Assembly (NCBI GenBank): GCA_028287035.1
Contig: JAQBQL010000010.1
Location: 1 to 16,218, forward strand
Reading direction: 5' to 3'
Origin: Labilithrix sp.
GTDB lineage: Bacteria > Myxococcota > Polyangia > Polyangiales > Polyangiaceae
Length of the DNA: 16,218 nt
Positions 6,970 to 14,545 of the stretch are shown here, one piece after another. Both the position numbers and the translations under genes were made by a program. Each line of letters opens with the position of its first letter. Within the stretch, counting starts at the first letter, position 1. A model generated the notes under the pieces. It ran no database searches and was not told where the DNA came from. It saw only the letters and a list, made by a program, of their open reading frames with translations.

Positions 6970-8124
6970 TCACTTGCAGGAGGCGCCGCTGTCCGCCCAT
7001 TCGAGGTAGTCGGCCCGCAGCTGCGCAGCCGGATCGAGGCCGCCGTCGTCGGCCTCGACGAGCCCTCCGTCGGCGTCGGGCGCCGCGTCGGGTGCGCCGA
7101 TCAGGAAGGAGCGCTCCGACAGGTCCTGGAGATACTCGGTCGTGACGATGCCGTCGACGCGCTGACGCGCGGCGCAGAGCTGCGCGAGGTAGCGTGCGCG
7201 ATCGGCGGGATGCGACGTGGCGCACGTACCGCCCGCGCATGCGAAGGCCTCGACGTTCGCCCACACCGCGACGGCCGGCTCGCGGTCGGCCAGGGCGTTC
7301 CGCAAGCCCTGGTAGTAGAGGACGCCGCGCCGCGCCGGAGCGTCGAACGTTCCGACGCCATCCTGGAGCATGAGGAGCCCGACGCCGGAGCCCTGCAGCG
7401 CGGTGCGGAAGAGGACGCCGGCCGCCGTGGGATCGCGCGGCGGCGCGCCGAGGAGCGACGACACCCCGACGAAGCGCTGGTCCTTCGTGCACGCCGCCGC
7501 GCCCTCGTGGAAGAGGCGCGCGAGCTTCGCGCGACCGACCTCGTCGAGGGTGTCGACGAGCTCGGGGGCGGGCGCGATGAAGCAGCCGATGCGAGGGCTC
7601 GCGCTCGCCGCGCCGAGCGCCGCCGCGATCTTCGTGCTCACGTCCGCGGAGCACGTCGTGAGCTTGTCGAGGACGGCGCTCGCGGGGTCCAGCGCGGGTC
7701 CGCCGGGATAGCAGGAGGCGAAGCCCGTGTCGGGCTGGAGGAGGGCGGCCATCGATCGAGCCGGCGACGGATCGCGATAGGTGCCGACGAACACGTCGGC
7801 GGCGAGCGTCGCCTGCAGCTCCACGGCAAGCGCCACGCGCTCCGCCACGTGCTCACCGGCGGCGTCTGCGGCGCTCTCGATGACGATCGCGTCGAACCCG
7901 GTGGCCCGCAGCGATGCGACGAGCGCGGCGTGATCGAACGGCTCCTCGGGGACGCGGAGGAACGCGCCGCGCACGAGGCCCACGCGCGTCGGAAGCGCCT
8001 GCGGGCCCGGCGGCAGGTCTGGCACGTTGCACTGCACGGCCGCCGTGAGGAGCCCGACCGCCGCGGCGGCGAACGGGATCATGCGGAGAGCGTGACGAGG
8101 GATCGCGAAGGAGCGCGCGCGCAT
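6970..8124 (-). CDS. Secreted DUF4434-like TIM-barrel protein
   Basis: A 384-aa exported protein. The N-terminus has a hydrophobic signal (MIPFAAAAVGLLTAAVQC). The cysteine context AVQC is a poor lipobox, so lipidation is uncertain. The body resembles DUF4434/glycosidase-like barrels: VRGAFLRV opening strand, GFDAIVIES, VFVGTYRDP, IAPAPELVD and especially LMLQDGVGTF, followed by AVAVWANVEAF. Family members are suspected carbohydrate-active enzymes, but no reaction is established. An Asp/Gly/Ala-rich insert near the C-terminus (PDAAPDADGGLVEADDGG) precedes a helix ending in GASCK. Starts at 8124 or at the internal Met of MIPFAAA (residue 15). It converges with the AraC gene: the two stops form TGATCA (6967-6972) with no intergenic base. 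Confidence 0.68.
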   Translation of the reverse strand: MRARSFAIPRHALRMIPFAAAAVGLLTAAVQCNVPDLPPGPQALPTRVGLVRGAFLRVPEEPFDHAALVASLRATGFDAIVIESAADAAGEHVAERVALAVELQATLAADVFVGTYRDPSPARSMAALLQPDTGFASCYPGGPALDPASAVLDKLTTCSADVSTKIAAALGAASASPRIGCFIAPAPELVDTLDEVGRAKLARLFHEGAAACTKDQRFVGVSSLLGAPPRDPTAAGVLFRTALQGSGVGLLMLQDGVGTFDAPARRGVLYYQGLRNALADREPAVAVWANVEAFACAGGTCATSHPADRARYLAQLCAARQRVDGIVTTEYLQDLSERSFLIGAPDAAPDADGGLVEADDGGLDPAAQLRADYLEWADSGASCK

Positions 8125-8192
8125 GCGGGAGGCTGTGGAGACTACACGTGAACCGGGCGCGACGGCGCCGCGGGTGCTACGCCTTTGTCCTC

Positions 8193-9368
8193 ATGGGTTC
8201 TCTGCGGCGCGTGCTCATCTTGGCCTCGGTGATGGCCGGCCTCGCAGTCGCCGGGCCCCTCGGCGGCTGCGACGACGGGAGCTCCGAGCTCACCGGCACG
8301 CGGCGCGGCACGCCCGGTCCGTCCGGCACCGGCGGGAGCAGCGGCGGCGCGACGCCGGCCGCCGCCGAGCTGAAGGCGCTGTTCGCGAAGGTGGAGCCGG
8401 AGCTCACGCGCACGTGCGGCGGGAGCGCGGGGGCCTGTCATGTCAACGGTACGTATCCGGGCAGCCCGCCCAAGTTCCTCGCGGCGCCCGACGCCTACAA
8501 GTCGATCAAGGAATATCCAGGCATCGTCGTGAAGGACGTGACGACGAGCGCGATCTTGCTCAAGCCGCAGCACGAGGGTCCCGGTCTGAGCCCCGACAGC
8601 GATCTCGAGAAGGGCGTTCGCGAGTGGCTCGAGGCCGAGGCGCTCGTGCTCAGCACCGTGAAGCTGCCCAGCACCGGGCCCGTCACGCTGAAGAACGGAG
8701 CGAACGACGTCGACCTCAGCGGCGCCGTCACGCCGGGCGCGAGCCTGACCGGCGTGCATCTGAAGTTCGACGCGTCGCTGCTCGCGGGCATCCTCTCGCT
8801 CAGCAACCTGCGGCTCGCGCCGGCGGCGGGCAGCGGCGTGCACATCTCGAAGCCGCGCTTCGTCAAGGTGCGTGGCGGTGCGGAGGTCGCCGATCCCGCG
8901 GACAGCTTCTCGAACACCGACCAGACCGTGGCGGGCGGCGTCGAGACGGCGCTCGCTCCGGGTAGCGCCCTCTTCAGCAGCGACGCGTGGGTCCCGTTCG
9001 ACTTCGCGAAGGATCAGGTCCGCATCGAGATCGACAAGCTCGAGCCCGGCACCCCGACGAACGTCGAGCCGCCGAAGGTGTGCAAGAACCCCGCGGCGTT
9101 CGGCGCCAACGTGCTGCCGACGATCCGGAGCACCATGGCCGCCAACGGCACGTGCAACAGCTGCCATGCGGGCGGCACGCAGCCCTCGCTGGGCGGCGGC
9201 GACAACGCGGCCATCTGCCTCAACATCCTGCAGCGCCTGAACCAGACGGATCTCGCGAAGAGCCTGATGATCACGAAGGTCACGACGGCCGGCCACCCCG
9301 GGGGCCTCGTGAACAATGCCGCCGCGTGGCAGGCGCTCTTCGTGAACAACAAGGCCGTGTTCTTCTGA
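8193..9368 (+). CDS. Lipoprotein with cytochrome c-like CXnCH motifs
   Basis: A 391-aa envelope lipoprotein. Signal peptide MGSLRRVLILASVMAGLAVAGPLGGC ends in the lipobox LGGC (Cys26), followed by a Gly/Ser/Thr-rich linker to about residue 55. Two Cys/His motifs follow: CGGSAGACH (Cys75, Cys82, His83; six residues between cysteines instead of two) and a canonical CNSCH (Cys321, Cys324, His325), with Met and His further on (SLMITKVTTAGH) as possible heme ligands. Similar lipoproteins with loose C...CH motifs are common in myxobacteria and may be electron carriers or merely disulfide-stabilised. I chose ATG 8193 since it gives a well-formed lipoprotein signal; GTG 8148 adds 15 Arg-rich residues. 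It is divergent from the DUF4434-like gene. Confidence 0.75.
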   Translation: MGSLRRVLILASVMAGLAVAGPLGGCDDGSSELTGTRRGTPGPSGTGGSSGGATPAAAELKALFAKVEPELTRTCGGSAGACHVNGTYPGSPPKFLAAPDAYKSIKEYPGIVVKDVTTSAILLKPQHEGPGLSPDSDLEKGVREWLEAEALVLSTVKLPSTGPVTLKNGANDVDLSGAVTPGASLTGVHLKFDASLLAGILSLSNLRLAPAAGSGVHISKPRFVKVRGGAEVADPADSFSNTDQTVAGGVETALAPGSALFSSDAWVPFDFAKDQVRIEIDKLEPGTPTNVEPPKVCKNPAAFGANVLPTIRSTMAANGTCNSCHAGGTQPSLGGGDNAAICLNILQRLNQTDLAKSLMITKVTTAGHPGGLVNNAAAWQALFVNNKAVFF

Positions 9369-9378
9369 CCGCGGCGGA

Positions 9379-10482
9379 TCAGGGGGCCGGCGGCGTGCCG
9401 AGCCCCGCGAAGGCATCGACGAGACGTCCCGCGACGCGCAGCGCAGCGCGTTCGTCGTCGGGATAATCGAGCTCGCGGTAGAGGCGCGCCAGGCGTTCGA
9501 CCTTGCCGATGCCGAGCGCAGGTGAGGAGAGCGTCTCGGCGTGCGCGAGGAAGAAGAGCGAGTATCCGCGGTAGATCCGGTCCATCTGCGCCGGCGAGAG
9601 CTGCCACGTCTCCCACGCGAATGCGAAGTACGGCTTCACCATCGCCACGACGAGCGGAGCGTGACGAACGATGCCGGCGCGCGCCTCGCCCACCGAACGG
9701 ATCCCGCTCGAGGCCAGCATGCGAAGGAGGTAATCGGGAAAGAACGGCGCGTCACCGAGCTCGCGGCCGAGTGCCGACGCGATCGCGCGATCGATGCTGC
9801 TGACCTCGTCACAATCGAGGAGCGCTTGCAGCGACAGGCGGTCGAGCGCCACCGAGTCGCCGGCGATCCCGATGCGCTCGGGGAGCTGGCGGGCGTACTC
9901 GTCGAGCTCGTCGCGGACTGCGCCGAACTCCTGGTCGGCGAGCTCGAGGAGGCCGGCGATGCGATGGAGCCGGCGCTTCACGTGCGCGGGCATCGCCGCG
10001 GCGGCCTTGTAGCCGATGTCGTGCTCGATCTCGGCCCACGCATGCTCGAGGACGGTGCGCACCTGCACCTCGAAGCGAGCTTCTTCGGGGAGGGCGCCGT
10101 CCGTCCCGAGATGGCAGACGTAGTGGAGCGAGCTGTATCCGAACGACGTCGCGTCGCCGCGCCGCTTGTCGACGGAGTGCGCGTAGTCGATCGTGAGGAA
10201 GGACTCGATCAGCTTGCCAACGCGTTCGACGTCGCCCTCGAAGTAGACGACGACGCGGAGCCCGATGAGATCGGTGACCGACCAGAGCGAGGCGTAGCTG
10301 CGGTCGGGGCGGCGCAGCTTGGCGGCGACGCTGGCGCGCGACTTCACGCGCATCGTGAGCGAGTGCGCCTTCAGCCCGGGCTCCTTCGCGAGCAGCGCCG
10401 CGAGCGCGTCGCGCACCGCCTCGCCGCGGAGGCGGAGGCGAGCCTCGACGCCGTCGTAGCGTTCGAGCAGGCCCGTGTGCAT
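9379..10482 (-). CDS. RelA/SpoT-domain alarmone synthetase with long C-terminal helical region
   Basis: A 367-aa cytoplasmic protein. Residues about 10-190 carry the (p)ppGpp synthetase fold: RVKSRASVAAKLRR (substrate-binding basic motif), SVTDLIGLRVVVYF (metal-binding Asp), SVDKRRGDATSFGYSSLHYV and FEVQVRTVLEHAWAEIEHDIGY (catalytic Glu and HAWAEIEHD). There is no HD hydrolase domain and no TGS/ACT domain, so it is a synthetase-only type. The C-terminal 175 residues are predicted helical. This long form resembles RelA-domain proteins of 350-400 aa, including fused toxin-antitoxin types, but I see no zinc finger. ATG 10482 is chosen because the frame beyond it (to 10575) overlaps the divergent TIGR03067-like gene. 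Confidence 0.87.
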   Translation of the reverse strand: MHTGLLERYDGVEARLRLRGEAVRDALAALLAKEPGLKAHSLTMRVKSRASVAAKLRRPDRSYASLWSVTDLIGLRVVVYFEGDVERVGKLIESFLTIDYAHSVDKRRGDATSFGYSSLHYVCHLGTDGALPEEARFEVQVRTVLEHAWAEIEHDIGYKAAAAMPAHVKRRLHRIAGLLELADQEFGAVRDELDEYARQLPERIGIAGDSVALDRLSLQALLDCDEVSSIDRAIASALGRELGDAPFFPDYLLRMLASSGIRSVGEARAGIVRHAPLVVAMVKPYFAFAWETWQLSPAQMDRIYRGYSLFFLAHAETLSSPALGIGKVERLARLYRELDYPDDERAALRVAGRLVDAFAGLGTPPAP

Positions 10483-10557
10483 CGGGCGGATGGTACTCCA
10501 AGGGGCCCTCGCCGAGATGGTCCACGCGCACAGGCGCGCTCGTGCGAGGCTGCCCTC

Positions 10558-10938
10558 ATGACCGACCCCGCGCACGACCTCGCACGGCTCCAGGGCACCT
10601 GGCGACAGGTCGACTGGGAGGCGGACGGCGTCGCCCGGCCCGACGACGAGCTGAGCGCCGGCGTCTCGACGATCATCGAAGGAACGACCTTCGCGGTCCG
10701 CACCGCGGGCGGCGAGCTCCTGCTCGCGGGCTCGTTCGTGCTCGACTCGGCGACGCGGCCGAAGTCGGTCACGTGGACCGACTCGATGGGGCCCGACGCG
10801 GGCAAGCCGCTGCCTGCGATCTACACGCTCGAGGGCGATGGCTTCGTGTTCGTGGCGGCCAGCGAGGGCATGCCGCGCCCCACGGCGTTCGTGACGACCA
10901 AGGGCCTCACGATGCGGTCCTTCGTGCGTGACCGCTGA
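10558..10938 (+). CDS. TIGR03067-type small beta-barrel protein
   Basis: A 126-aa protein, MTDPAHDLARLQGTWRQVDWEADG at the start. It fits the TIGR03067 domain, a short lipocalin-like repeat best known from planctomycetes and also seen in myxobacteria: LQGTWR near the N-terminus, then alternating beta strands (TTFAVRTAGGELLLAGSFVL, KSVTWTDSMGPDAGKPLPAIYTLEGDGFVFV) and the close FVTTKGLTMRSFVRDR. There is no signal peptide, so it is cytoplasmic or its location is unknown. Function is unknown. GAGG lies 8 nt before the ATG. It is divergent from the alarmone synthetase gene (75 bp between starts) and convergent with the 60-aa gene. Confidence 0.78.
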   Translation: MTDPAHDLARLQGTWRQVDWEADGVARPDDELSAGVSTIIEGTTFAVRTAGGELLLAGSFVLDSATRPKSVTWTDSMGPDAGKPLPAIYTLEGDGFVFVAASEGMPRPTAFVTTKGLTMRSFVRDR

Positions 10939-10941
10939 GCT

Positions 10942-10963
10942 CGGCGACTAGCGCCGGTCGCCG
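10942..10963. terminator. Hairpin between convergent genes
   Basis: CGGCGAC, an 8-nt loop and GTCGCCG make a 7-bp perfect stem just after the stop at 10938. It overlaps the stop codon (10948-10950) of the convergent 60-aa gene. A short CTTT follows on the plus strand. It probably terminates the TIGR03067-like gene. Confidence 0.4.
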
Positions 10964-11130
10964 CTTTCGGGCGTGGGCGGAGCGGGGGTCGCGGGCGTCT
11001 CCGAGCTGTCCGGGGCGGCGGCGTCGTTCGCGCTCTGCCGCTTCGGCGGCACGTAGCGACGGAGCTTCTCGAATCCCAGGATCCCGAGATGATCGTACGG
11101 GAACTGCGGAGCTGCGTTCGAGTTGCTCAT
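10948..11130 (-). CDS. 60-aa hypothetical protein coupled to the GAF-like gene
   Basis: A small protein, MSNSNAAPQFPYDHLGILGF at the start, then EKLRRYVPPKR and a low-complexity Pro/Ala/Thr/Ser tail. It has no signal or membrane segment. I chose ATG 11130 since it overlaps the stop of the upstream gene as ATGA (11127-11130), which points to translational coupling. The aromatic-rich N-terminal half looks like a short binding peptide attached to a disordered tail. No family recognised. Confidence 0.5.
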   Translation of the reverse strand: MSNSNAAPQFPYDHLGILGFEKLRRYVPPKRQSANDAAAPDSSETPATPAPPTPESGDRR

Positions 11131-12068
11131 GCCTTTGCTTGGCTCCAGATCAGGTGCGCCCGGCGCGCTACGCCCACGAGAGTAAGGCTGCACTGCTCCG
11201 TGTTCAAAGACAAGCGCTCCGAGAATTTACCCGCGGCGACCTCGAGCGCGTCGACCTTGGCAGAAGTCAGCGAAAACGCGCCGATAGGCACGCCGTCCTC
11301 GTCGGGGAGCAGGAACACGGCGAGCGTCTGGGTGTCCCGTTTTCGCGCCGGGTCGCGGACGAACCAGGGCTTCGGCGGCCGGTCCGCGCTCGCCTGGTAG
11401 TAGACCGGGCTCTCGTCGGCGGTGGCGGCCAGGTTGGCGACGACGCCCGCGCCGGCGGTCTCGGCCTCGAGGATGGGCTGGGCGAAGCCGAGGACGGTCT
11501 CCTGGGAGGCGCCGAACGCGGAGACGATGCGCCACTCGCCGCGCACGTCGTCACGGGCCCAGACGCTGAAGGCGTCGACGTCGGCCGGGAACAGGCGCGA
11601 GCGACGGAGCTGGACGAGCAGCAGCGAGGCGAGGGCCCGGAGCTCCTTCTCCGTCTCGCACTGCTCGACCTCGCGCGCGTAACCGGTGAGCGACGCGAGC
11701 GTGGCGCGCGCCGCCACCTCGTGGAGGACGACGCGCATCTCGCCGAGGTAGGCGCGCGTCTCGTTCGACCTGCTGAGCGAATAGATGGCGCCGACCTGCC
11801 CGACCATGAGAGCGAGCGCGGCCCACGAGCTCTCGAGGTTGAACGGCTTGTGGAGGAGCGCGACGTTGACGATGGTGAGCGGCAGCGTGGCAATGAACGC
11901 GTAGAGCCACGTGCGGGACAGCTGGTAGCCGTTGCGAATGCTCGCCTCGACGTCGGCATCGACCCGCGCCGCGCGCGCGAGCTCGATGGCATTCGGCCGG
12001 AGCCCCCACCAGAGGCGCCGGACGCGCGAGGCTCGCCGGAAGGCGGCGTTGGACCGAGGAACGATCAT
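11127..12068 (-). CDS. Membrane-anchored GAF-like protein
   Basis: A 313-aa protein starting MIVPRSNAAFRRASRVRRLW. Two hydrophobic segments (WLYAFIATLPLTIVNVALL and SSWAALALMVGQVGAIYSL, about residues 55-100) form a membrane hairpin, followed by a predicted helical linker (MRVVLHEVAARATLASLTGYAREVEQCETEKELRALASLL). Residues 160-313 look like a GAF/PAS-type sensory fold: FSVWARDDVRGEWRIVSAFG, then ADESPVYYQASADRPPKPWFV and TLAVFLLPDEDGVPIGAFSLTSAK. No kinase, cyclase or other output domain follows, so it may signal through its coupled 60-aa partner. Longer start at 12104 is less likely because its added residues are Arg/Cys-rich. Confidence 0.62.
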   Translation of the reverse strand: MIVPRSNAAFRRASRVRRLWWGLRPNAIELARAARVDADVEASIRNGYQLSRTWLYAFIATLPLTIVNVALLHKPFNLESSWAALALMVGQVGAIYSLSRSNETRAYLGEMRVVLHEVAARATLASLTGYAREVEQCETEKELRALASLLLVQLRRSRLFPADVDAFSVWARDDVRGEWRIVSAFGASQETVLGFAQPILEAETAGAGVVANLAATADESPVYYQASADRPPKPWFVRDPARKRDTQTLAVFLLPDEDGVPIGAFSLTSAKVDALEVAAGKFSERLSLNTEQCSLTLVGVARRAHLIWSQAKA

Positions 12069-12172
12069 GATGGGGCACTTATCGCGCCGGCCGCAGGGGC
12101 GCATCCGCCATTCCGCGTGAGGGCCGCCGCGGGGCCTGAAGCGCGGCGGAAGGCGTGCCGTTCGGATGGACC

Positions 12173-12937
12173 ATGCGCATCCTCACCGTCGCGTTCGTCC
12201 TGTGCTCGTGGACCCTCGTTGCTTGCGGGCAGGACGGCACGCAAGGGCCCTCCGGCGTGACGGGCGCCTTCGGGCCGGCGGGCGGCCCCGGCTCTCCTGG
12301 TGCCGCCGGGGCCCCTGGCCAGGACGGCGAGAGCGGAGCTGCCGGCCAAAGCGGCACGCCGGGCGTCGCAGGCGTCCCCGGGCCGACGGGGCCCGCCGGA
12401 CCTGCGGGAGCGGCCGCCCCCAGCACCGCACCGGTGAGCGGAGCCCGCATCAAGGCGCAAATGACCACGACCACGACCACCTCGCCGGACGGCGCGAGCC
12501 ATTCGTCCAGCAGCTTCGGCGGCTGGTACGACGCGCAACGCGGCGAGGTCTGCAGCCCCGGTCACGCGGCCGATGGCAAGACCCGGTGCCTCCCGGCCGC
12601 GACCCCTTCGAGCTCGATGAGCACGGCGTACATCGACGCCGCATGCACCCAAACCGTGCTTCTCACGGCGATCGGCGGCGCCGGTTGCGACGGAGCTCCG
12701 GATGCGATGCTGCCGAAGTACCTCTCCACGGCGGCGAGCTCCTCGGACGCGTGCGCGGGCTTCCGCATCTCTTCACTCGGCCCGAGGCTCGCCGTGCCGA
12801 CCCTCTATTTCCCGGTGGGAGGCCAGTGCTTCAGCATGCCCACTTCTCCCAATGACGCGGTCTTTGCGGCGGGCGGGGCGGAGATACCCGCGTCCGAGTT
12901 CGCAGAGCTCACGACCACCGTGACGACGACGCACTGA
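12173..12937 (+). CDS. Collagen-like Gly-X-Y lipoprotein
   Basis: A 254-aa lipoprotein. The signal MRILTVAFVLCSWTLVAC has a lipobox LVAC (Cys18). Directly after it come 21 uninterrupted Gly-X-Y triplets (GQD GTQ GPS ... GPA GAA), enough to form a short collagen-type triple helix. A Thr/Ser-rich segment (MTTTTTTSPDG, ASHSSSS) leads to a C-terminal domain of about 150 residues with six or more cysteines (EVCSPGH, KTRCLPA, AACTQTV, AGCDGAP, DACAGF, QCFSMP). The tail is TTTVTTTH. Bacterial collagen-like proteins are usually surface stalks that display a C-terminal globular domain. The ATG at 12173 is chosen over GTG 12155 because of its better signal peptide. A related surface lipoprotein gene lies 82 bp downstream. 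Confidence 0.8.
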   Translation: MRILTVAFVLCSWTLVACGQDGTQGPSGVTGAFGPAGGPGSPGAAGAPGQDGESGAAGQSGTPGVAGVPGPTGPAGPAGAAAPSTAPVSGARIKAQMTTTTTTSPDGASHSSSSFGGWYDAQRGEVCSPGHAADGKTRCLPAATPSSSMSTAYIDAACTQTVLLTAIGGAGCDGAPDAMLPKYLSTAASSSDACAGFRISSLGPRLAVPTLYFPVGGQCFSMPTSPNDAVFAAGGAEIPASEFAELTTTVTTTH

Positions 12938-13018
12938 CCGGCGCGTTCGACGGCCGGCCCAGCGCGAGGTGTTCACGAATTGATCGAAACCGTTCGCGGC
13001 TCGTCGCGTACCGGCACG

Positions 13019-14392
13019 ATGAGAATCACGCACCGTCTTTCCTTGGGTCTGTTTGGCGCAACGCTGCTCGTCGGGCTCGTTGCCGCATGTGCCGATGATG
13101 ACGGCATGGCCACGTCCGTCACGCCCTCGCCCGATGCGGGCGTTGCAACGCCGGACGGCGGCCCTCCGGGGTCGGAGGCCGGTGCCGACGCCGCCCCTGC
13201 TCCGTTGGCGCGCGTCGTCTACGTCGAATCGAACGACGTGGCGCAGGGCAAGAACTCCGTCCTCGCCTTCTCGCAGGCGGCGGACGGCTCGCTCGTTCCC
13301 CTTCCCGGCAGCCCCTTCGCGACCGGCGGAACCGGCGTGGGCAACCCGACGCAGGCCCTTGGTCCGGACGACGGCGACCAGCAGATCGTCCTGTCTCCCG
13401 ACGGAACGCACCTCTTCGCCGTGAATGCCGGCTCGAACACGATCGCCGTCTTCGATGTCCGCGCGGACGGCTCGCTCGCGCCGATCGCGGGCAGTCCCTT
13501 CCCGTCGGGCGGCGTCAACCCGATCAGTGTGGGCATCGCCGGCAGTCACCTGATCGTCGTGAATCAAGCGCAAGACCCGGCGCAGCCCGGTGCGGGAACA
13601 CCTGGTTACGTGGCCATTCCGCTCTCCGCCGATGGCACGCTCGGCACGCCGGGGCCGCTCACGCCCGCCGGCAAGTCTCCACAGACCGCGCTCACGTCGC
13701 CCGACGGCAAGCTGCTCTTCGGCGTCGACTTCATGGCGCCGCTCGCCAATGGCGGGCAGGGTCCGCTCCGTGCGTTCACGATCGGCAATGACGGTGCGCT
13801 GACGGCAGCGCCCGGGACGCCGCTCGCGATCCCGGCGGTCGCCGGCGGTACGCCGGAGGGCACGCCCCTCGCGCTCGGCCCGGCGATCCATCCGACGCAG
13901 AAGATCTTCTATGTCGGCTTCGTGCTCCGGAAGGCGATCGGCGTCTATACCTACGATGCGACGGGCTCGCTCACGTACGTGACGAGCACGCCCGTGTCCG
14001 GCGCAGCCCCGTGCTGGACGCGCTTCAACACCGCGGGCACGCGCGCGTACGTCACCGACACCGCCGACAACTCGGTCTCGGTTCTCGATACGTCGAACCC
14101 GCTCGCTCCGGTCGAGGTGCAGCACCTCGTGCTCGCCGACACGGGACCGCTCTACGCAAACGGAATGGGTGGCCAGGCGCCGACCAGCGAGACGTACGAG
14201 GAGTCGCTCTCGCCCGATGGCAAATTCCTCTTCGTCCTGAGCCAGAACACGAATCCGGATCTCACGATCACGGCGGGCAACGTGCTCCACGTGCTCACGG
14301 TGGGTGGCGACGGCATGCTCACGGAGACGGTCCCGGACGTGAAGCTCGCGCTCCCTGCGGGCGTCCGGCCGCAGGGCGTCGCGGTGCGCTGA
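13019..14392 (+). CDS. Beta-propeller lipoprotein (lactonase/YVTN-like)
   Basis: A 457-aa envelope protein. The signal MRITHRLSLGLFGATLLVGLVAAC ends in a lipobox VAAC, followed by a disordered Asp/Pro/Gly linker (DAGVATPDGG...). From about residue 60 the protein is a seven-bladed propeller of the lactonase/YVTN type: blades repeat VLAFSQAADGSLVPLPGSPF, SPDGTHLFAVNAGSNTIAVF, DVRADGSLAPIAGSPF, SPDGKLLFGVDF and NTAGTRAYVTDTADNSVSVLD. The last strand is RPQGVAVR. Relatives include 6-phosphogluconolactonase-like proteins, but many are non-enzymatic binding scaffolds, and an exported lipoprotein is unlikely to be PGL. The start at 12980 would add 13 residues without a better signal. Confidence 0.82.
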   Translation: MRITHRLSLGLFGATLLVGLVAACADDDGMATSVTPSPDAGVATPDGGPPGSEAGADAAPAPLARVVYVESNDVAQGKNSVLAFSQAADGSLVPLPGSPFATGGTGVGNPTQALGPDDGDQQIVLSPDGTHLFAVNAGSNTIAVFDVRADGSLAPIAGSPFPSGGVNPISVGIAGSHLIVVNQAQDPAQPGAGTPGYVAIPLSADGTLGTPGPLTPAGKSPQTALTSPDGKLLFGVDFMAPLANGGQGPLRAFTIGNDGALTAAPGTPLAIPAVAGGTPEGTPLALGPAIHPTQKIFYVGFVLRKAIGVYTYDATGSLTYVTSTPVSGAAPCWTRFNTAGTRAYVTDTADNSVSVLDTSNPLAPVEVQHLVLADTGPLYANGMGGQAPTSETYEESLSPDGKFLFVLSQNTNPDLTITAGNVLHVLTVGGDGMLTETVPDVKLALPAGVRPQGVAVR

Positions 14393-14395
14393 GCG

Positions 14396-14545
14396 TCATT
14401 CGGTGTCCTTCGGCTTTTCCCGCGCGCCGGCCGGAAAGATCCAGAAGACGAGCCACACCACGAGCACGAAGAGGACCGCCCAGGGGAGGACCGCCACGAC
14501 TCCGAGGAGCCACCAGTTTCCGTCGTCACCGAGCTCTTGGTTCAT
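14396..14545 (-). CDS. 49-aa single-span membrane protein
   Basis: Translating the minus strand from ATG 14545 gives MNQELGDDGNWWLLGVVAVL followed by PWAVLFVLVVWLVFWIFPAG and then AREKPKDTE with TGA at 14396-14398. One long hydrophobic helix with Trp residues at both ends, an acidic N-terminus and a charged C-terminus is a textbook single-pass small membrane protein. Codon third positions are mostly G or C. It converges with the propeller gene with a 3-bp gap. Function unknown; small size leaves some doubt that it is translated. Confidence 0.55.
   Translation of the reverse strand: MNQELGDDGNWWLLGVVAVLPWAVLFVLVVWLVFWIFPAGAREKPKDTE

Noticed and set aside
9379..10575. 398-residue version of the alarmone synthetase starting at 10575
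   Set aside because: The additional 31 residues overlap the start of the divergent TIGR03067-like gene and do not resemble the family's N-terminus.
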